This document shows positions 6,753-15,619 of a stretch of DNA of 64,000 nucleotides, in pieces. Source of the stretch: Paenalcaligenes faecalis. Lineage in GTDB: Bacteria > Pseudomonadota > Gammaproteobacteria > Burkholderiales > Burkholderiaceae_B. The notes beneath the pieces were generated by a model that did not search any database, was not told the origin of the DNA, and saw nothing but the letters and a program-made list of their open reading frames with translations. Positions within the stretch are counted from its first letter, which is position 1. Every line of letters starts with the position of its first letter. A program made the position numbers and the translations under genes. The stretch is from positions 1,598,001-1,662,000 of the forward strand of contig NZ_CP106841.1 of the NCBI RefSeq assembly GCF_027557445.1. The letters are read 5' to 3'.

Positions 6753-8156
6753 ATGAAACTCTCTACACTTGTTGCTGCCATCCTTGGCGCCGTTATTGCT
6801 GGTGGTGGTACCGCTTATTACTATCAACAAAAAACACCTGAGCAAACCCCTGTTACTCACTCTCAACTACAACTCGAACAAAAAACACTGGGTGAAATTA
6901 ACACAACGAGTCTTCTCAATTTAACAGATGGTGTACGCAGTATCCCATATAAATTCACAGCTAAAGATGAGCAGTTTGTAAAAGTCGCTGTCTCTGGTGC
7001 ACTACGAGCCCAAATCAGTGTTCTACAGAATGGCCAATTGATTGCCCACACAAACTACTGCGAAGAGTGTAATTCTACAACGCGCCCTCTACCCACCACC
7101 TTAGCTTTTAAAACAACCAAAGATCAAGAATATCAAATTATTGTGAGTGGTAACGACACCCGCTCTTATGGACCATTCAGTGTAGAGGTTGCACCTCTTA
7201 AAACGTCCGTTGATGAAATCGTCAAAGCAGATTCGGTCTTACAAGAATGGGCAATGGGTGGGGAACATCAAAGCTATGAACTCGAAATTGACGAGGAAGC
7301 CCTCTACACCATTGATATGCGTGCAGATCAAAGTCGGTTAGATCCCTATTTAGTATTAAATGATGCCCAAGGCCGTCGCTTAATTGCCGATGATGATGGT
7401 GGTGAGAATCTCAATGCTCGCCTTCAAACCTATCTAAAACCGGGTAAGTACTCAATACAGACCAGCTCGGCCATTGGGTCCGAATACTTTCAAGGCCCAT
7501 TTATATTAGAAATAAAAAAACAAGCATTACCGGAAAACCTAACGTTAGAGTCAGGGGCTGTTTTGGCATTAGATGGTGAATCCAAATCAGGCTTGTATCT
7601 CAATGAGCCACAGCAATTTAGCTTTGAACTCAGCCAGCCCACTCAGGTTTCCTTGTTTTCAGAAACCTCCGGTTTTTATGCCGACATTATGCTTGATGGC
7701 GTGACGGCCAAACAACAAGATAGTAATACCTACACACTCAACTCCATTTTACAACCAGGCACACATACCGTTTCGATTAGTAGTGATGAGCAAAGTGGCG
7801 TATATACACTGAATTTAACGGCACAAGCCGCGCCAAGACTAGCTACTGGTTACGCCTTAAAAATCGGAGAGGCAGTCAACACAATTATGCCTAGTAAAGT
7901 GAGCTCCACGGTGTATACCCTTTCGATTCAAGATCCAGGTTCTTATGTCATTGATATGGAATCCGATGCATTTGATACGTATTTATTATTACGTCAAAAT
8001 GGCATCACCTTAATGGAAAATGATGATAATGACTTTAATACCAACTCAAGAATTGAGCTACATCTAGAGTCGGGTGATTACGAAGTACATGCCACCTCTT
8101 TTGGTTCTGTCAGCCCTAATGCAAATTACTCGCTGTTAGTTTCTTCTGCGCCATAA
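6753..8156 (+). CDS. exported protein of four PPC-like beta-sandwich repeats
   Basis: A 467-residue protein with an N-terminal hydrophobic segment (residues 3-24, glycine-rich, no lipobox), most likely a signal anchor or uncleaved signal. The rest reads as four repeats of about 100 residues (roughly 40-150, 155-255, 260-355 and 360-467). Each repeat starts with a short Gly/Leu strand and an acidic DD loop and ends with a Tyr-x-(Leu/Val)-x-(Val/Ile) strand, as in ARLQTYLKPGKYSIQTSS and SRIELHLESGDYEVHATS. This resembles the pre-peptidase C-terminal (PPC) domain usually appended to secreted peptidases, but no catalytic domain is present. A CEEC cysteine pair sits in repeat 1. Function is unknown; binding or envelope scaffolding is a guess. 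Confidence 0.7.
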   Translation: MKLSTLVAAILGAVIAGGGTAYYYQQKTPEQTPVTHSQLQLEQKTLGEINTTSLLNLTDGVRSIPYKFTAKDEQFVKVAVSGALRAQISVLQNGQLIAHTNYCEECNSTTRPLPTTLAFKTTKDQEYQIIVSGNDTRSYGPFSVEVAPLKTSVDEIVKADSVLQEWAMGGEHQSYELEIDEEALYTIDMRADQSRLDPYLVLNDAQGRRLIADDDGGENLNARLQTYLKPGKYSIQTSSAIGSEYFQGPFILEIKKQALPENLTLESGAVLALDGESKSGLYLNEPQQFSFELSQPTQVSLFSETSGFYADIMLDGVTAKQQDSNTYTLNSILQPGTHTVSISSDEQSGVYTLNLTAQAAPRLATGYALKIGEAVNTIMPSKVSSTVYTLSIQDPGSYVIDMESDAFDTYLLLRQNGITLMENDDNDFNTNSRIELHLESGDYEVHATSFGSVSPNANYSLLVSSAP

Positions 8157-8193
8157 AATTAAACAGGTAGTCATCCACTACCTGTTTAATTTT
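8155..8193. terminator. bidirectional terminator with perfect 17-bp stem
   Basis: AAAATTAAACAGGTAGT and its exact reverse complement flank a 5-nt loop (8172-8176). The left arm starts inside the stop codon of the PPC-like gene. It lies between two convergent genes. Confidence 0.85.
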
Positions 8194-8203
8194 GAACTTA
8201 TTC

Positions 8204-8731
8204 TTATAAGCTACGGGCTATTTCTATATTCAAATCAGATAATGTTTGAGTAATAGTATGAGTTTGCTCGCTAGATCGCGAATGAATGACTAAAGACCAA
8301 TGCCCCTCATGTACAGCAGTCTCAACCTCTTGTATCACGACTTCCTGATCGGGACGCATAGTGACAAAGCCACCCCACATTAGGCCTGCTGCTGTACTGA
8401 AAAAAAGAATAGGAATTAAACTACGCCATGGGGTAGAGGTAATTAACTCTATTCCAGATAAATAAAGCCCACCCCAAATTAACCAACCCAAAACAAATCC
8501 AGCTAAACCTAAACGTACATGAGCTTTAACTGCGGTGCGTTGTATCCCTTGTTCCTCTGGTTCTAATTTACGATCATAATGCGTTTCATGAGGGGCAATA
8601 ATCTCGTACTGATTAGGATCCACCCCTTTTTCTCGTAATACCTGTGCACAACGCTCTGCGGCCTGATTGTTTTGAAAAACAGCAACAATTTTGGTATTAG
8701 ACTCTTCGCCTGATAGTATATTTGTACCCAT
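8204..8731 (-). CDS. membrane protein with general-stress 17M-like N-terminus
   Basis: A 175-residue protein. The N-terminal 70 residues (TKIVAVFQNNQAAERCAQVLREKGVDPNQYEIIAP) resemble the nucleotide- or stress-protein-like domain found in GSP17M-type proteins. Two membrane helices follow (about 73-92 and 104-123), and the C-terminal part (VVIQEVETAVHEGHWSLVIHSRSSEQTHTITQTL) has the shape of a small ferredoxin-like domain. Related proteins in betaproteobacteria are often mislabelled as riboflavin biosynthesis protein RibA. Function is unknown. It is a single-gene unit. Confidence 0.65.
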   Translation of the reverse strand: MGTNILSGEESNTKIVAVFQNNQAAERCAQVLREKGVDPNQYEIIAPHETHYDRKLEPEEQGIQRTAVKAHVRLGLAGFVLGWLIWGGLYLSGIELITSTPWRSLIPILFFSTAAGLMWGGFVTMRPDQEVVIQEVETAVHEGHWSLVIHSRSSEQTHTITQTLSDLNIEIARSL

Positions 8732-8834
8732 TCTATTCCCCTTTACTTATTAAGAAGATGCCTATTTACTTTAACGCAATAAAGATAGGCCACCTAAAGT
8801 TAAGTGCAAGGATTCATTACTAAAAGGAAATCCT

Positions 8835-9380
8835 ATGTCAGCCAGCCCCCAAGCCGTTCTACACTTTTGGTTCCATGCATCCACCCCGGAACAATGGTTT
8901 ACCAAAGATCCACATTATGATCATCGTATCCGGGACCAGTTTCTCACTACTGCTCTTGCCGCCTCATTAGGCGAATGTGCCGCATGGCGTTACTCGATCC
9001 AAGGTCGTTTAGCAGAAATTATTGTCCTAGATCAGTTCTCTAGAAATATCTGGCGTGATACTCCTCAGGCCTTTAGCCAAGATAGTATGGCCTTAGTTCT
9101 GGCTCAAGAAGCCATTAAACAACCGGCTTTTCAGGCCCTTAGCCCTGTTCAAAAACAATTTATGCTCATGCCTTTTATGCATTCTGAGTCTAAAGCTATC
9201 CATGCCGAAGCCATTCAGCTTTTCAAGAAATATACTCATGAAAATAGCTACCATTATGAACAGCTACATAAAAACATTATTGATCGATTTGGTCGCTACC
9301 CTCATCGTAACAACATCCTAAACAGGCCTTCTACACCAGAAGAAATTCTCTTTTTAAAAGAACCTAACTCCAGTTTTTAG
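8835..9380 (+). CDS. DUF924 family protein
   Basis: A 181-residue, mostly helical protein matching the DUF924 family throughout: the opening VLHFWF, the W(F)TKDPHYDHRIRDQF segment, the core GRLAEIIVLDQFSRNIWRDTPQAFSQD, and the end FGRYPHRN. The family has a TPR-like fold and no proven activity. A plain AAAGGAAA ribosome site precedes the ATG. It is not obviously in an operon. Confidence 0.87.
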   Translation: MSASPQAVLHFWFHASTPEQWFTKDPHYDHRIRDQFLTTALAASLGECAAWRYSIQGRLAEIIVLDQFSRNIWRDTPQAFSQDSMALVLAQEAIKQPAFQALSPVQKQFMLMPFMHSESKAIHAEAIQLFKKYTHENSYHYEQLHKNIIDRFGRYPHRNNILNRPSTPEEILFLKEPNSSF

Positions 9381-9520
9381 CATAAGCTTCACACTTTTTG
9401 ATCTGATACATACCACCTTTTTTATATAAAATAAATTCATACTAAGCATATGCATTCATTTGAATATAAAAATAGGACTGTCTATCAGTCAAATTTTATT
9501 AGATCTCGCCTAGGCAGAAA

Positions 9521-9555
9521 ATTGGCCTCATCTGCCTTTTTCAGGTGAGGCCAAT
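9521..9555 (-). terminator. terminator of the corA-like gene
   Basis: ATTGGCCTCA / TGAGGCCAAT form a 10-bp stem, extended inward by CTG/CAG. On the minus strand it is followed by TTTTCTG, so it probably ends the corA transcript; it can also form on the plus strand without a T-run. Confidence 0.6.
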
Positions 9556-9584
9556 CATGTCACGGCTCTTTAGCAATTCGCTTT

Positions 9585-10571
9585 TTATAACCACTTCATG
9601 CGTTTAAATCGGTAATACAAGCTGCCACAAACAGCACCCATTGCACCTAGCACCATCGGATAACCATAGTCCCAGCTTAGCTCAGGCATGTGCTCAAAGT
9701 TCATACCGTAAATACCAGCAAAAGCAGTTGGTATTGCAATAATTGCTGCCCAGGCAGCTAATTTACGCGTAATGTCATTTTGCTGTAATTGAATAATCAT
9801 CATGCCCCCTTCGAAAGCAAAGGCAAGCGTATCTCGTAGAGCACTAATTAACTCGGCTTGACGTGCAATACGATCAGCCACTTCAGCAAAATAAGCCCGA
9901 CTATCATCCCCAATATAACTTACGTTTTGTCGAGTGAAGCGACGGGATAATTCAGATAAAGGACTAATACTGCTTTGAATTCGTAGCAAAGAACGACGCA
10001 AGTAATACACTTGTTCAATATCCTTTTTTTGCGACCTGCCTACAAAAAAATGCGTTTCTGCTTTTTCTACACGATTCTCAAACTGCAATAAACTTTGCGT
10101 GTAATCATCCGTAATAAAATCCAAAATTTCTGCAGCAATATAATCTGCCCCACGAGCAATTAAGTCAGGGCTTTCCTCTAAATAACCTTGTATTTCCTGA
10201 TCTGTTAGCTCGGTATTACGCCACACGCTAATTAAAAAACCATCGCCAAAAAGCAATTGAGTTTCCCCAAAACGTAATACACCTTGCTCTGCTGTAAAAG
10301 TAATAGCCACCACCAAGCTTAAGCCTTCGTACTCTACGACTTTAGGACGTCGATGCTTGGTTTGCATTTCCTCTATCACGCGTTGCTGCAACGTAAACTG
10401 GGGCAATAAACGCTCTAGCTCCGCCACACTTGGATCAGACAAACTAATCCACAACACGCTATTACTTATTTTTTCTGGACGAGAATCAATCGTATCAAGA
10501 CGCTGAGGAGCTTGCCCTGGCACATAATACTTAATACGATTTTGTTTAGACGATGAAAGAGGCATACTCAT
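9585..10571 (-). CDS. CorA family divalent cation transporter (ZntB-like)
   Basis: A 328-residue CorA-type channel/transporter subunit. A long soluble N-terminal domain and a helical stalk (to about residue 265) are followed by two membrane helices. The family signature GMN is present in AIPTAFAGIYGMNFEHMPEL, and the periplasmic loop after it is acidic. CorA members form pentamers that move Mg, Co, Ni or Zn. The gene is closer in wording to the ZntB/CorA group than to classical E. coli CorA, but substrate cannot be decided. Translation start: MSMPLSSSK at 10571, an ATG; the second Met at 10565 is also possible. Confidence 0.88.
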   Translation of the reverse strand: MSMPLSSSKQNRIKYYVPGQAPQRLDTIDSRPEKISNSVLWISLSDPSVAELERLLPQFTLQQRVIEEMQTKHRRPKVVEYEGLSLVVAITFTAEQGVLRFGETQLLFGDGFLISVWRNTELTDQEIQGYLEESPDLIARGADYIAAEILDFITDDYTQSLLQFENRVEKAETHFFVGRSQKKDIEQVYYLRRSLLRIQSSISPLSELSRRFTRQNVSYIGDDSRAYFAEVADRIARQAELISALRDTLAFAFEGGMMIIQLQQNDITRKLAAWAAIIAIPTAFAGIYGMNFEHMPELSWDYGYPMVLGAMGAVCGSLYYRFKRMKWL

Positions 10572-10604
10572 ACACTAACGACTTTTTATCATGGACACGT
10601 ATTA

Positions 10605-11021
10605 ATGTATCACTTACACCCAACTCTTGCTGCTGACACTATCTATTTAGGCCATTTAACCCTATGTGATGTATTACTCATGAACGATAGCCATTATCCT
10701 TGGCTAATTTTAGTGCCTCGCCGTGCTGATATACGTGAAATTTATGAGCTATCAGAACATGATCAGCAGCAGCTGCTTCAAGAGTCCAGTTTTGTTGCCA
10801 AAACAATGGCGGCCTTTAGTCAAGCAGATAAAATAAATATGGCTGCATTGGGTAATATGGTGCCACAGTTGCATCTACATATTATTGCTAGACACACCAC
10901 CGATGCAGCATGGCCCCAACCGGTATGGGGTAAAGTACCTGTCAAACCCTATACAGAGCAACAACAGCAAGCACTTACCAGTCATCTGTCCCACCTTTTA
11001 CAAACGGACAGCACAAGCTAA
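10605..11021 (+). CDS. HIT family hydrolase
   Basis: A 138-residue histidine-triad superfamily protein. The active-site region reads NMVPQLHLHIIARHTTDAAWPQPVWG, where the usual H-x-H-x-H motif has Gln in place of the first His, as is common in the proteobacterial HIT subgroup that this protein resembles. HIT proteins hydrolyse or transfer nucleotidyl groups; the substrate is unknown. It is transcribed divergently from corA with only 33 bp between start codons, so the two share a promoter region. Confidence 0.85.
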   Translation: MYHLHPTLAADTIYLGHLTLCDVLLMNDSHYPWLILVPRRADIREIYELSEHDQQQLLQESSFVAKTMAAFSQADKINMAALGNMVPQLHLHIIARHTTDAAWPQPVWGKVPVKPYTEQQQQALTSHLSHLLQTDSTS

Positions 11022-11055
11022 GACATCATTACGGTAACAGCATCGACTAAACGAA

Positions 11056-11775
11056 CTAAACCGTTAAAAAATCCCGCACAAAAGCGGTCGCTGGCTGAGC
11101 AAATAATTGTGTAGGAGTATCCATCTGCTCTACATGCCCTTTATTCATAACCACAATACGGTCAGCGACTTCGGCCGCCTCATCCTGATCATGAGTAACA
11201 AACACACTTGTAATTTTTAATTCGTGTTGTAGTTCACGCAACCACTGACGCAACTCTTTACGAACCTTAGCGTCCAATGCACCAAAAGGCTCATCTAATA
11301 AGAGCACTTGGGGTTTAACTGCTAGGGATCTAGCCAAGGCCACTCGTTGACGTTGGCCTCCCGATAACTGAGCAGGATAACGATCGGCTAAACCTGACAG
11401 CTGAACCAAATCAAGCAAATCTGATACCGTTTTTTTAATGGCTGCCTTAGTTGGTCGCTTTGCCCTAGGTAGCATACGCAGCCCAAAAGAGATGTTATCG
11501 GCAATAGTCATCGAGGGAAACAATGCATAGTTTTGAAATACAAAGCCAATACCTCGCTCTCGGACAGGTACGTCCGTTGTATCTTGACCATTCAATAAAA
11601 TACGACCGCTGTCTGCGGACTCTAACCCCGCAATAATGCGTAATAGCGTCGTTTTACCACAGCCCGATGGCCCAAGCAGGGCCACTAGCTCTCCCGACTC
11701 TATATCTAAAGAGATCTGATTTAAGGCCTGATAATCATCGAAGCGTCGAGAAATATGCTGCACAGTAATTGACAT
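11056..11775 (-). CDS. cysA: sulfate/thiosulfate ABC transporter ATPase
   Basis: A 239-residue ABC ATPase with Walker [10 protein letters not shown] (about residue 34), signature [15 protein letters not shown] (about 136), Walker [13 protein letters not shown] and the His switch VTHDQDEA. It powers uptake through the CysT/CysW permease encoded divergently next to it, which supports sulfate rather than another oxyanion. It is about 100 residues shorter than E. coli CysA and ends right after the ATPase core (FVRDFLTV), so it lacks the C-terminal regulatory beta-domain. The frame is clean, so this is a short family variant rather than a break. Regulation by CysB is likely (see 11847-11882). Confidence 0.88.
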   Translation of the reverse strand: MSITVQHISRRFDDYQALNQISLDIESGELVALLGPSGCGKTTLLRIIAGLESADSGRILLNGQDTTDVPVRERGIGFVFQNYALFPSMTIADNISFGLRMLPRAKRPTKAAIKKTVSDLLDLVQLSGLADRYPAQLSGGQRQRVALARSLAVKPQVLLLDEPFGALDAKVRKELRQWLRELQHELKITSVFVTHDQDEAAEVADRIVVMNKGHVEQMDTPTQLFAQPATAFVRDFLTV

Positions 11776-11846
11776 AGCTTTTGTCTGTATAAAACGTAAA
11801 AACCACTCTATTCTATGGCATAAAAAAACCTTTGTTTATATGATTT

Positions 11847-11882
11847 AAGAATAAGCAAATAGATCAAAAAAGAATAAGCAAA
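11847..11882. promoter_or_regulatory. paired direct repeats in the cys divergent promoter
   Basis: AAGAATAAGCAAA occurs at 11847-11859 and again at 11870-11882, exactly 23 bp apart (about two helical turns), midway between cysA and the sbp-like gene. LysR-type regulators such as CysB bind as tetramers to paired sites, so this is a good candidate CysB operator. This is inference from context and spacing. Confidence 0.5.
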
Positions 11883-11973
11883 CAAAGAAAAGGTCGTTTA
11901 CGCATATAAGAAGACTGCGCACAATAGAGTCCATTCATCATAAAACTTATTTGTGTAAAAGGGATGTTGCTTT

Positions 11974-12972
11974 ATGTTTAAGCCAGTTGTTTCTCGTCTT
12001 GCTCTAGTTGGTCTTATTGCAGCTGTGCCTCTGCAGGTAGCAGCACAAACCGATAAGCTCTTAAATGCGTCTTATGACATTGCGCGTGAACTTTTTGCGG
12101 AATATAACCCCCTCTTTGTCCAACATTGGAAACAAGAGACAGGCCAAGACATCAGCATAGAGCAATCCCATGCAGGCACATCACGACAAACTCAAGCAAT
12201 TATGCAAGGCCTAAAGGCAGATGTAGTCACTTTTAACCAAGTTACTGATATTGATGTGCTAGCTAAAAGAGGCTTTGTAGCCAAAGACTGGCAGCAACAG
12301 TTTGCTAATAATGCATCCCCTTATTACAGCACCATTGCTTTTTTAGTACGAAAAGATAACCCTAAAAACATTCAAAACTGGGATGACCTAATTCGAGATG
12401 ATGTAAAAATCGTTTTCCCTAATCCTAAAACCTCCGGGAATGCTCGCTATAGTTATTTAGGAGCTTGGCTCTTTGCGAATGAAACGTTTAAAGGCGATCA
12501 AGAAAAAACCAAAGACTTTGTACAAAAACTATTAGGTAATGTAGAGAATTTCCCCACAGGCGGACGTGGAGCTACTGTTGCCTTTGCCAATAATGATCAA
12601 GGTGATGCCTTATTAACCTTTGAGTCTGAGGTTATCAATATTGCAAACGGCGATGAGTTTAAAGCACAGGATTTTCAAATTATTGTTCCCCCTGTAAGTG
12701 TTCTAGCCGAATTTCCTATTGCGGTGGTAGAAAAAGTCACCGAGCGTCAAAAAAGTGGTGATCTAGCTAAAGCCTACCTTAATTACCTCTATGCAACCCC
12801 TGCCCAAGAACTATTAAGCCGTTACAACTACAGAGTTCATGACAGCAGCGTAAAAAGTAATTTACCTACAGTACGTTTAATTAACCCAACCGATGTATTG
12901 GGCACTTGGGATCAAATTCAAGACACGCATTTTGCTGCAGGTGGTGTACTTGATCAACTACTCGCTAAATAA
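11974..12972 (+). CDS. sbp: sulfate ABC transporter substrate-binding protein
   Basis: A 332-residue periplasmic binding protein with a Sec signal peptide (cleavage near residue 24, QVAAQ). It matches the Sbp/CysP family: LLNASYDIARELFAEYNPLF, then SHAGTSRQTQAIMQGLKADVVTFNQVTDID, the NPKTSGNARYSYLGAW motif and the FPTGGRGATVAF segment that contribute to anion binding. Sbp (sulfate) and CysP (thiosulfate) cannot be separated by eye. It is the first gene of sbp-cysT-cysW and is spaced from cysA by a shared regulatory region. Confidence 0.9.
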   Translation: MFKPVVSRLALVGLIAAVPLQVAAQTDKLLNASYDIARELFAEYNPLFVQHWKQETGQDISIEQSHAGTSRQTQAIMQGLKADVVTFNQVTDIDVLAKRGFVAKDWQQQFANNASPYYSTIAFLVRKDNPKNIQNWDDLIRDDVKIVFPNPKTSGNARYSYLGAWLFANETFKGDQEKTKDFVQKLLGNVENFPTGGRGATVAFANNDQGDALLTFESEVINIANGDEFKAQDFQIIVPPVSVLAEFPIAVVEKVTERQKSGDLAKAYLNYLYATPAQELLSRYNYRVHDSSVKSNLPTVRLINPTDVLGTWDQIQDTHFAAGGVLDQLLAK

Positions 12973-12996
12973 TCCTATAGCAATCAAATCCCTATA

Positions 12997-13845
12997 ATGT
13001 CTACCTCAGCATTTAACTGGCGCTTCATCGAACAAAAAGCGGTTTTACCTGGCTTTGGTTTAAGCTTGGGCGTCAGTGTTTTATATATTAGTTTAGTTAT
13101 CCTATTACCCCTGTCGGCCTTACTCATGTACGTCAGCGACATGAGTCTGGCTGAATACTGGGCTGCTATTAGCCATCCCCGAGTCATCGCTAGCTACAAA
13201 ACAACGGTTGGCGCTGCCTTAATTTCCACGCTATTTATCAGCCTGATTGGGCTGCTGTTAGCGTGGGTACTAAGCCGCTATGAGTTTGTAGGCAGACGTA
13301 TTGTTGATGGTCTGATTGATCTGCCCTTTGCATTACCTACTGCCGTTGCAGGACTTATATTGGCTACGCTATTTGCTCCTAATGGTTGGTTAGGTCATTA
13401 TTTTGATGCACTAGGCATAAAAATTGCTTTTGCTTGGCCTGGTATTGTCTTAGCAATGAGCTTTACTAGCCTGCCTTTTATAGTGCGATCTGTTCAGCCA
13501 CTCATCGAAAATATCGATAACTCGCTTGATGAAGCCGCTGAAACCTTAGGGGCGCAACCGTGGCAACGTTTTTACTATGTCATTTTACCGCTTCTCCTAC
13601 CAGGCTTAGTGACCGGTGCCTCTCAAGCATTTATTCGTTGTTTAGGAGAGTTTGGTGCGGTTATTTTTATTGCAGGCAATACTCCTTATCAAACAGAAGT
13701 GTCTTCTCTTATGATTTTTGTGCGTTTAGCCGAATATGATTATGCATCGGCTGCCGCTATTGCCTCTGTTGTGTTAGCGACCTCACTCTTATTATTATTT
13801 GGTTTGCAAATCGTCCAAAATCGCTTATTCGATAAAAAACACTAA
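12997..13845 (+). CDS. cysT: sulfate ABC transporter permease CysT
   Basis: A 282-residue permease with six membrane helices. It belongs to the CysT/CysU family, with conserved DLPFALPTAVAGLILATLFAPNGWLG, and carries the EAA coupling motif as LDEAAETLGAQPWQRFYYVILPLLLPGLVTG, where the ATPase docks. The C-terminal RCLGEFGAVIFIAGN stretch is typical of sulfate permeases. It starts 24 bp after the binding-protein stop and is followed 2 bp later by cysW, so the three are one operon. Confidence 0.92.
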   Translation: MSTSAFNWRFIEQKAVLPGFGLSLGVSVLYISLVILLPLSALLMYVSDMSLAEYWAAISHPRVIASYKTTVGAALISTLFISLIGLLLAWVLSRYEFVGRRIVDGLIDLPFALPTAVAGLILATLFAPNGWLGHYFDALGIKIAFAWPGIVLAMSFTSLPFIVRSVQPLIENIDNSLDEAAETLGAQPWQRFYYVILPLLLPGLVTGASQAFIRCLGEFGAVIFIAGNTPYQTEVSSLMIFVRLAEYDYASAAAIASVVLATSLLLLFGLQIVQNRLFDKKH

Positions 13846-13847
13846 CC

Positions 13848-14657
13848 ATGAAAAGCAAATTGAACTCCACTCAACGAGGCTTTATTGTCCTAAGCCTTGC
13901 TCTGGTTTTTATTTTATTAGTTCTGCCTTTGCTGCTCATCGTAAGCCAAGCATTCAGCCAAGGTATTCAAGGTTTTTGGCAAGCCATTACTGACTCAGAC
14001 ATGAGTCATGCAATTCAACTTACCTTACTTGTTGCGGCCATTAGCGTGCCTGTCAATTTGATTTTTGGCGTTTTCTTAGCATGGAGTGTGACACACTATC
14101 GCTTTAAAGGCCGACAGTTATTGATGACCTTGATTGATATTCCTTATGCTACCTCGCCCGTTGTCGCAGGCTTATGCTATTTGGTGGTATATGGGGCAGA
14201 AGGCTATTTCGGTCAATGGCTATCCACTCATGATATTCAATTAATGTTTGCATGGCCTGGCTTAGTCATGGTGACACTTTTTGTGACTAGCCCATTTATT
14301 GCTCGACTCTTAATTCCCTTGATGGCCGAGCAAGGTTCAGATCAAGAACAAGCAGCCCTTACTTTAGGTGCTAATGGGTGGCAAATTTTCTACCACGTCA
14401 CGTTGCCTAAAATAAAATGGGGCTTGTTATATGGGGTCATTCTTAGCAATGCCCGAGCCATCGGTGAATTTGGGGCAGTTTCCGTTGTTTCTGGAGCGAT
14501 ACGAGGGCAAACCTTAACTCTTGCCTTATTAGTCGAGCAGCTCAATGAAGATCACAAAGTAGTCGGAGCATTTAGCGCCGCACTCCTTTTAGCAAGCATG
14601 GCGATCATTACAATCGGCGTTAAAGCTATCATTGAATCAAACAATCTAAAGAAATAA
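13848..14657 (+). CDS. cysW: sulfate ABC transporter permease CysW
   Basis: A 269-residue permease with six helices that pairs with CysT. Family features: DIPYATSPVVAGLCYLVVYGAEGYFGQWL, the EAA-like coupling loop DQEQAALTLGANGWQIFYHVTLPKIKWGLLYGV, and NARAIGEFGAVSVVSGAIRGQTLTLALLVEQL near the end. It is the last gene of the operon; cysA is supplied from the opposite strand. Confidence 0.92.
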   Translation: MKSKLNSTQRGFIVLSLALVFILLVLPLLLIVSQAFSQGIQGFWQAITDSDMSHAIQLTLLVAAISVPVNLIFGVFLAWSVTHYRFKGRQLLMTLIDIPYATSPVVAGLCYLVVYGAEGYFGQWLSTHDIQLMFAWPGLVMVTLFVTSPFIARLLIPLMAEQGSDQEQAALTLGANGWQIFYHVTLPKIKWGLLYGVILSNARAIGEFGAVSVVSGAIRGQTLTLALLVEQLNEDHKVVGAFSAALLLASMAIITIGVKAIIESNNLKK

Positions 14658-14707
14658 CGGTATATCAATAAAAAGATACCTTTAGAAGAGTTGCTTAACA
14701 GCATGTA

Positions 14708-15505
14708 CTATTGCTGCTTTTCACTTTCATCCTCTCTACGCCAATAACTGGAAGCGCGAATCTGATGATTTGCTAACCCATGCGTATCGACAAGCTCTTG
14801 GCGTATAGCTTTAACAACAGATGATTCAGCTGCTGCCCAGGCAAAGCCCTCCCCATCTGGCAATCTAAGCTCTCTGACCAGTTGGGGTAAATGGCTTTGT
14901 GAATCTACCCTTTGTGCATAAACCAACTGCAAATTTACATGTGGTGGCAATAAGGCTTGCAACTGAGGGGCTTCTGTCTCTAGGACCACTACGACCTGTG
15001 CGTGATCGGGTAGCTCGTGCAAACGCCGGATTATTGCAGGTAGTGCTGTCTCATCACCCACTAATAAATGCCAATCATATTCAATCGGCACCACCATAGA
15101 GCCTCTAGGCCCAGCCATGACTAAAGCATCGCCTATGCATGCTGCTTTAGCCCACATCCCAGCAGGACCTTGCTCATGCAACACAAAATCGATCTCAAGA
15201 TACGATGATTTTTGATCAAAAGCGCGTGGTGTATAGTCTCTAGCAGCCGGTTTAGGTTTATCCTCTGGAAAAAATAAACCATTTTCTGTTAACTGAGGAA
15301 CTACAGGTGCGTTATCTTGCTGTGGAAAAAAAAGCTTCACATGGTCATCAAAACCTGATGAGACAAAGCCAATTAAATCGTCACCTACAAACCGAATACG
15401 TACATAATTATTAGCCAATTTCTCTACGCTCTCTACGATTATAGTTCTAACGACTATGTCATGACGCACACGCTGTACAGTTAAGTCTTTCATTACTTTT
15501 TGCAT
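14708..15505 (-). CDS. siderophore-interacting protein (FAD-dependent ferric reductase)
   Basis: A 265-residue SIP/ViuB-family reductase. The N-terminal FAD domain contains RIRFVGDDLIGF, KLFFP and the flavin motif RDYTPRAFD; the C-terminal NAD(P)H domain contains VMAGPRGSMVVP, WHLLVGDETALPAIIRRL and FAWAAAESSVVKAIRQEL, then the terminal YWRREDESEKQQ. The family releases iron from imported ferric siderophores in the cytoplasm. A Fur-box-like site lies 60-80 bp upstream, agreeing with iron control. No siderophore receptor is next to it in this window. Start: the ATG at 15505 has a weak AGAGA site; the ATG at 15493 is the alternative. Confidence 0.9.
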   Translation of the reverse strand: MQKVMKDLTVQRVRHDIVVRTIIVESVEKLANNYVRIRFVGDDLIGFVSSGFDDHVKLFFPQQDNAPVVPQLTENGLFFPEDKPKPAARDYTPRAFDQKSSYLEIDFVLHEQGPAGMWAKAACIGDALVMAGPRGSMVVPIEYDWHLLVGDETALPAIIRRLHELPDHAQVVVVLETEAPQLQALLPPHVNLQLVYAQRVDSQSHLPQLVRELRLPDGEGFAWAAAESSVVKAIRQELVDTHGLANHQIRASSYWRREDESEKQQ

Positions 15506-15564
15506 AATTTCTCTGTGTTAGTTTCACCAATCGTCTAGTTACACTCTAACAACCAAAATAGCAA

Positions 15565-15585
15565 ATAGCAATCATTCTCATTATC
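15565..15585 (-). promoter_or_regulatory. Fur box
   Basis: Read on the minus strand the site is GATAATGAGAATGATTGCTA, which follows the Fur consensus (GATAATGATAATCATTATC) at most positions. It lies 60-80 bp upstream of the siderophore-interacting protein gene. Confidence 0.7.
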
Positions 15586-15619
15586 AATAAACTATTGCTT
15601 TTCTAGCAACAATCAACCA

